Positions 53,578-57,481 of a DNA stretch of 57,481 nt are shown in pieces. The first letter of the stretch is position 1. Every line of letters begins with the position of its first letter. Made by a program: the position numbers and the translations under genes. Below the pieces are notes generated by a model. That model had not been told where the DNA came from, searched no databases, and worked only from the letters and a program-made list of their open reading frames with translations. Origin of the DNA: Penium margaritaceum (lineage: Eukaryota > Streptophyta > Zygnematophyceae > Desmidiales > Peniaceae); assembly GCA_023375785.1 (NCBI GenBank), contig SZWC01004881.1:62936-120416 (forward strand). The letters are read 5' to 3'.

Positions 53578-55996
53578 AGATGCTCTCTTCTTTGAGGCTC
53601 TCACCTACCGCGACTTGTCCAGCATTCTGTCGCTGGCCGCCGACCACGTTCCTACTTGTGTGGCCTACCGACGGATGGGGGAGTCTAGTCCTGCGGATGG
53701 GTCCAGCCGGGCCTCCTCACCTGTGGTCCGGTATCCGGCTGCTGACGATCTGGCCATCGTGGCTGTGGGTCCAGTAGCCTCATCAGTACCCTCTGGCATA
53801 CCTGATCCCGTGCCGGTGTCAGACCCCTCTGGTGCACCCGATCTCGTGCCTGTGCCGGTTCCCTGTGCCACACCTGATCCCATACGAGCGCCAGTCCCCT
53901 CTGGCACACCTGGTCCCGTGTCGGTGTCAGACCCCTCTGGCACACCCAATCTCGTACCAGTGTCGGTCCCCTCAAGCACACCCGATCTCGTACCAGTGTC
54001 GGTCCCCTCTGGCACACCTGATCCTGTACCAGTGTCAGTCCCCTCCGTCACACCCACTCCAGTGCATGCACCCATGTCCCCTACGGCTCTGGCTCAGCAG
54101 CCTTCCCCGCAGCCTGAGGTGAGCGTTGTATCGGGCTATTCCCGCGAGCCCAGTGGTGGCCTTCGACCATTGGCCTCTAGGGCTCAGCGGATTGCTGACT
54201 CTGCGCCCAGACGCCCGACTCGTAGTGTTCAGAGTGGCGAGCCTGGCACGAAGGCCCTTGGCTTGAGTGTCAAGGCAGACTACACTGAGGTACACCCAGC
54301 ATGTCCTGTCGGCCACGAGTTGGTCTCTCGAGAGTTCTTGGTCGCTTGTGATGCCGTAGCCGACCTTGTCGTGGTCAGACCGAGTCCGGAGGCGTGTGTC
54401 TTAGCCACCCGGAGCACTCCCTCGACGATGCCTGATCCAGGTACGTTGAAGGAGGTACTCTCAGCTACGATGCAGACCTGTGGCATGCTGCTTGTGAGGA
54501 TGAGCTGAGAGCCATCCGTGAGCACGGTGTCTATGAGCTTGTCGACCTCCCGCCTGGGCGGAAGGCTGTACAGGCCAAGTGGGTCTTTCGCAAGAAGGTG
54601 AAGCCTGATGGCACACTGGAACGCTACAAGGCTCGCTTGACGGCCAAGGGGTTCTCGCACGTTGAGGGAGTAGATTTCACTGACACCTTTGCACCCATTG
54701 GCCGCATGACCACCGCTCGCGCTCTGTTTGGGGTTGTTGCTCACCACGACTGGGAGCTACACCAGATGGACATGAACAACGCGTTCCTCCATGGCACCTT
54801 AGAGGAGGAGATCTACATGGTCCAACCACCTGGATTCGAGGTCGGTGACAAGGTCTGGCGCTTGCGCAAGGCCTTGTACGGCCTGAAAAGTCACCCAGGT
54901 GCTGGAACTTGGAGATCACTGATACAATGACACGTGCTGGTTACGTACAGAGTGACGCTGACCCGTCCCTCCTTCTCAGACGGACAGATGAGAGCTGCAC
55001 TGCCATCCTAGTCTATGTGGACGACCTCCTAATTGCGTCTCTTCTATGGAGGCTGTAAAGGAGGCCAAGGCAGTTCTCCAGGCTTCCTACAGGATGAAGG
55101 ACCTTGGTCCTGCAACTGTGTTTCTCGGGATGGAGATCGTGCGTGATCGTCAGCGACGAACACTCTTGTTGCATCAGGCACGTTACGCCCACGTTGTGGG
55201 AGAGCGGTTTGCTGACCTCCTGGGTGCAGTTCCTACAGCCTCCACCCCAATCACACCTGACGGGCAGGATGCTCTGAAGGTGGATGATCCTGCAGACCTG
55301 GGGGAGACAGTGGACGTGACCCTGTACTTGCGCCTGATTGGCTCCTTGATGTACTTGGCCACTACCACACGACCCGACATTGCCTTTGCCGTCAATCTCC
55401 TTTCACAGTTTTCACAGTGTCTTCGGGCGAGAGCCCTTCATGCGGCTGTGCGAGTGGTGCGGTACGTGGTGTCCACACCGTACCTCAGACTCTGCTTTCG
55501 ATGGCAGTGTTCGGTGGTAGTCGACGGCTACACAGACAGTGACTGGGCGTGGAGTCCTGATGGGTGCAATCGGATAGGCTACGTGTTCCTGCTTGTTGGC
55601 ACCACTGTGTCGTGGCGCAGTGGCAAGCAGGGTTGTATCGCACGTAGCTCATCAGAGGCTGAGTATGTTGCTCTGGGGGCTGGGGCTGCTGAGGCGGTGT
55701 GGCTGCAGCGTCTATTTCGTGAGTTGCGTCAGTCTGTTCCTTGCATCGTTCTGCGCTGTGACAACCAGAGTGCTCTTGCCATTGCAGAGAACTCTGGTGT
55801 GTTTCATGCACGCACCAAGCACATTGCTGTTGAGCATCACTTTGTGCGTGATCTTGTGGAGCGACAAGTGATCTACATCATCTGGGCCGGCACAGACATG
55901 CAGCGGGTTGACTTCTTGACCAAGGCACTTGCGCGTGGAAAGTTCATGGTGGCCATTCGTTCTGTCGGGCTACGCCCCTTGCCTGAGAGTGGCTGA
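53578..55996 (+). pseudogene. Copia C1 repeat linker, reverse transcriptase and RNase H
   Basis: A Pro/Ser/Val linker of 12-residue units (PSGTPDPVPVSV type) spans about 53780-54070, followed by GTKALGLSVKADYTEVHP. RT: KAVQAKWVFRKKVKPDGTLE, LTAKGFSHVEGVDFTDTF and LHQMDMNNAFLHGTLEEEIY, with frameshifts near 54470, 54893 and 55045. The active site YVDD in ILVYVDDLLIAS (about 55010-55040) is intact. RNase H in the last open frame (55046-55996) has GYTDSDWAWSPDGCNRIGY, SSSEAEYVALGAGAAEAVWL, RCDNQSALAIAENSG and VDFLTKALARGKF. Confidence 0.88.
53780..54070 (+). repeat. 36-bp coding tandem repeat in Copia C1 linker
   Basis: About eight units of the type ...CCCGTGTCGGTGTCAG ACCCCTCTGG... encode P-V-S-V-P-S-G-T-P-D-P-V variants. 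Position (integrase-RT junction) and period equal those in Copia-A. Confidence 0.85.
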
Positions 55997-56084
55997 GAGT
56001 GGGCTGTGTGAGCATGGATTGTTGAGCATCTTGTTGTGCACCTGTGTCAGTTCTGCACGTGTATGAATATGCGTACCATCGGGT

Positions 56085-56094
56085 CATGGGCGAG
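56085..56094 (+). other. Polypurine tract of Copia C1
   Basis: CATGGGCGAG is adjacent to the 3' LTR, one base different from the Copia-A tract. Confidence 0.75.
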
Positions 56095-56740
56095 TGTTGT
56101 GATGTGAGTTGTTTCCGTCCATTTGTACAGCTTACTGTGACCACTCGGCCGTGTCCATGCTCGTGCAGATCTCTGATGTGGGCCCAGCTGGCACCGGAGC
56201 ACTGACGGTTGGTGGATCCATCCACGAGCAGCTGCCAGACGGCTGCCACGACGTCCCGGGTGCTTGCTGGGGTGCTCTGCAGTTTTTCTGCAGACGCTAG
56301 AGTTTTCTCGGTGGACTGGCTCTCGAGCCCGATTTGCATGTTTTTCATTGTCCGTCCACCGATCGATGCCGGACTTGTGCGTGTGACCAGTCGTAGCGTC
56401 CGGCTCAAGATTATGCATCTCTAGGTTCAGACGGTGTTGCGTTTGGATGCCTGTGCGCGGAGTTGCGGCCAAAACAGTGGATTTGAGCCGGTTTTAGGAC
56501 AAACTGACACTGCCGCGTGCGTCACCCGCCGTGTGCCGCGGCGGGTATTTATGCTGTGTGCTTTTCAGTTGTCATTTCTCTCTGCATTACTAAGCTATTG
56601 GAGCTTATGAGACTTTGTGCGTCTCCCTAGCCTGATCCTTGCTGTTTCTTGCACCTGCTTGCTTGCTAGTGCGCTAGCTGACTGGACAGTGTCGCCACAT
56701 CAGTAGCAGCAAGGTTAGGAAGCTTCCTAACAATTTTTCA
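56095..56740 (+). repeat. 3' LTR of Copia C1
   Basis: The 646 bp run TGTTGTGATG...CAATTTTTCA and are followed by GAGAG. They differ from the 5' LTR by substitutions, mostly transitions, with no net length change. Confidence 0.92.
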
Positions 56741-56745
56741 GAGAG
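56741..56745. repeat. Right target-site duplication of Copia C1 (GAGAG)
   Basis: It is identical to 48888-48892. Confidence 0.88.
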
Positions 56746-56859
56746 AACTTCCGTAGCAGAGATGTCCCTCCTCCACCTCTTGTTCAAGTAGACGAAGACA
56801 CGGAGTACGTCATCGAGGACATTCTTGGCCATCGACGACGAGGCAAGACAACAAATTAT
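56746..56859 (+). pseudogene. Gypsy-K chromodomain, interrupted
   Basis: After the C1 insertion the frame reads DVPPPPLVQVDEDTEYVIED followed by ILGHRRRGK. This is the opening of a chromovirus chromodomain, whose usual form is a Y-x-V/I-E-x-I-L-x-H-R box. Such domains tether integrase to modified histones and bias insertion. The segment stops within the domain at the reversed Copia-C LTR, so the W-containing hydrophobic core is not present in the window. Confidence 0.82.
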
Positions 56860-57481
56860 TGAGAAACTTCACTGCAGTTTCCTAGCAATGCTGCTGCTGA
56901 CGTGGCGACACAGACCTGTCAGCCTAACGCACTAGCATGCAAGCGGGTGCGAGAACAGCAAGAGTCAGGCTAAGAGAGACAAGGCAAGTCTCAGAAGCTG
57001 CAGTTTAGTGAATGTGCAGAGAGAGATAACAAATGACAGGTCCACAGCATAAATAGTCGCCGCGGCTCACGGCGGGTGACGCACGCGGCGGTGCCTGTCA
57101 AACCTGAACCGGCCCAAAACCACTGTTTTGGCCATAACTCTGCGCACAGGCGTCCAAACGGAGCGCCGTCTGATCCTACAAATGCACGACAAAAAGACAG
57201 ACGCAACGACTGGTCACACGCCTACGTCCGGCAACAGCCGGAGAGTGTAAGAAAACAAACACGTAAATCAGCCTGGCAGGGCTGTCCACCGAGAAAATCC
57301 TGAAGACCTCCAAACGTAGTCCATGGGCTGTGGGAGCCCTCTGGTACACTGGGTAGGCTGCCAGGCTGCCTCCAGCGGGTGGAGCACCACCTCAGGGAAC
57401 TTCGTCTCCAGCTGGGTCCGCCTCAAGGATCTGCACGAGCATGGACACGGTCGAGTGGTCACAACCAACTGTACAACTGTG
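56860..57481 (-). mobile_element. Copia-C copy C2: LTR in reverse orientation, runs off the window
   Basis: On the minus strand the sequence reads towards ...GCAGTGAAGTTTCTCA, parallel to the end of the C1 LTR. At the window end it matches the C1 LTR from about base 25 (CAGTTGTACAGTTGG...TGTGACCACTCGACCGTGTCC). Only about 25 bp of the LTR lie beyond the edge. Whether a full element follows, or it is a solo LTR, cannot be seen. Confidence 0.88.

Larger units (their letters stand above)
48893..56740 (+). mobile_element. Copia-C copy C1, full length, plus strand
   Basis: The 7848-bp element has two 646-bp LTRs, perfect GAGAG duplications, a TGGTATCAGAGC primer site and full domain order. Frames are broken by at least four stops and three frameshifts. 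It sits inside the chromovirus Gypsy-K between integrase and chromodomain. Confidence 0.93.
26272..56859 (+). mobile_element. Gypsy-K: chromovirus hosting three nested Copia elements
   Basis: Gypsy-K pieces are 26272-30885, 39770-40017, 48495-48892 and 56746-56859, together about 5.4 kb. Insertions are Copia A2 (30886-39764), A3 (40018-48489) and C1 (48893-56740). A reversed Copia-C LTR (C2) begins at 56860 inside the chromodomain, so the end of Gypsy-K and its 3' LTR are not in the window. Across each insertion the integrase frame resumes after the 5-bp duplication. Domain order is gag, protease, RT, RNase H, integrase, chromodomain, as in chromoviruses of plants and fungi. It carries several nonsense changes. 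Confidence 0.9.

Overview
This is a eukaryotic, repeat-dominated window with no convincing single-copy host gene. Almost all coding signal comes from LTR retrotransposons (Ty1/copia and Ty3/gypsy, one of them a chromovirus), one Mutator-like (MULE) transposase relic and one satellite/hairpin array. There are no operons, Shine-Dalgarno sites or tRNA/rRNA genes. The mix (chromovirus, MULE, several Copia lineages, heavy transition decay as expected of methylated DNA) suits the green-plant lineage. A large-genome streptophyte alga such as Chara is my guess, made without any database support.

I use local family names. Copia-A has three copies: A1 (1-1277, +, 3' end only), A2 (30886-39764, -), A3 (40018-48489, +). 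Copia-C has C1 (48893-56740, +), C2 (LTR only, 56860-end, -) and an old relative C0 (about 22490-26134, +). Copia-D is 4645-9390 (+). Copia-F is 17998-21699 (-). Gypsy-E is about 2550-10800 (-). Gypsy-K is the chromovirus, 26272-56859 (+).

Layout, left half: A1 tail (1-1277), fused to what looks like the end of an unrelated LTR with a primer binding site (1278-1542). Gypsy-E (minus) follows, split in its protease by Copia-D (TSD CGCAA). Copia-D has an intact 1023-codon integrase/RT/RNase H ORF. Its 5' part, however, is replaced by a second copy of its own 3' LTR plus 470 bp of downstream Gypsy-E. Next come poorly structured DNA (10.8-12.8 kb), a hypothetical ORF and the MULE relic (12.8-15.3 kb), a hairpin-rich array with G and C homopolymers and two N gaps (15.9-17.6 kb), and Copia-F, which has a deletion from integrase into the 3' LTR.

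Layout, right half: a scrap of Gypsy RT and the decayed C0, then one chromovirus (Gypsy-K) spread over 30 kb because three Copia elements lie inside it. A2 and A3 sit in its integrase and C1 at the start of its chromodomain. A fourth (C2) begins inside the chromodomain and runs off the window. Target-site duplications and the resumed Gypsy reading frame support each insertion.

The genes act only as parts of retroelement life cycles (gag for particles, protease, integrase, RT, RNase H). All except the Copia-D pol ORF carry stops or frameshifts. The most interesting points are the chimeric Copia-D, 36-bp proline-rich repeats between integrase and RT in two Copia families, the structured leaders of those families (AGC triplets, hairpins, TGACGTCA boxes), and the homopolymer hairpin array.
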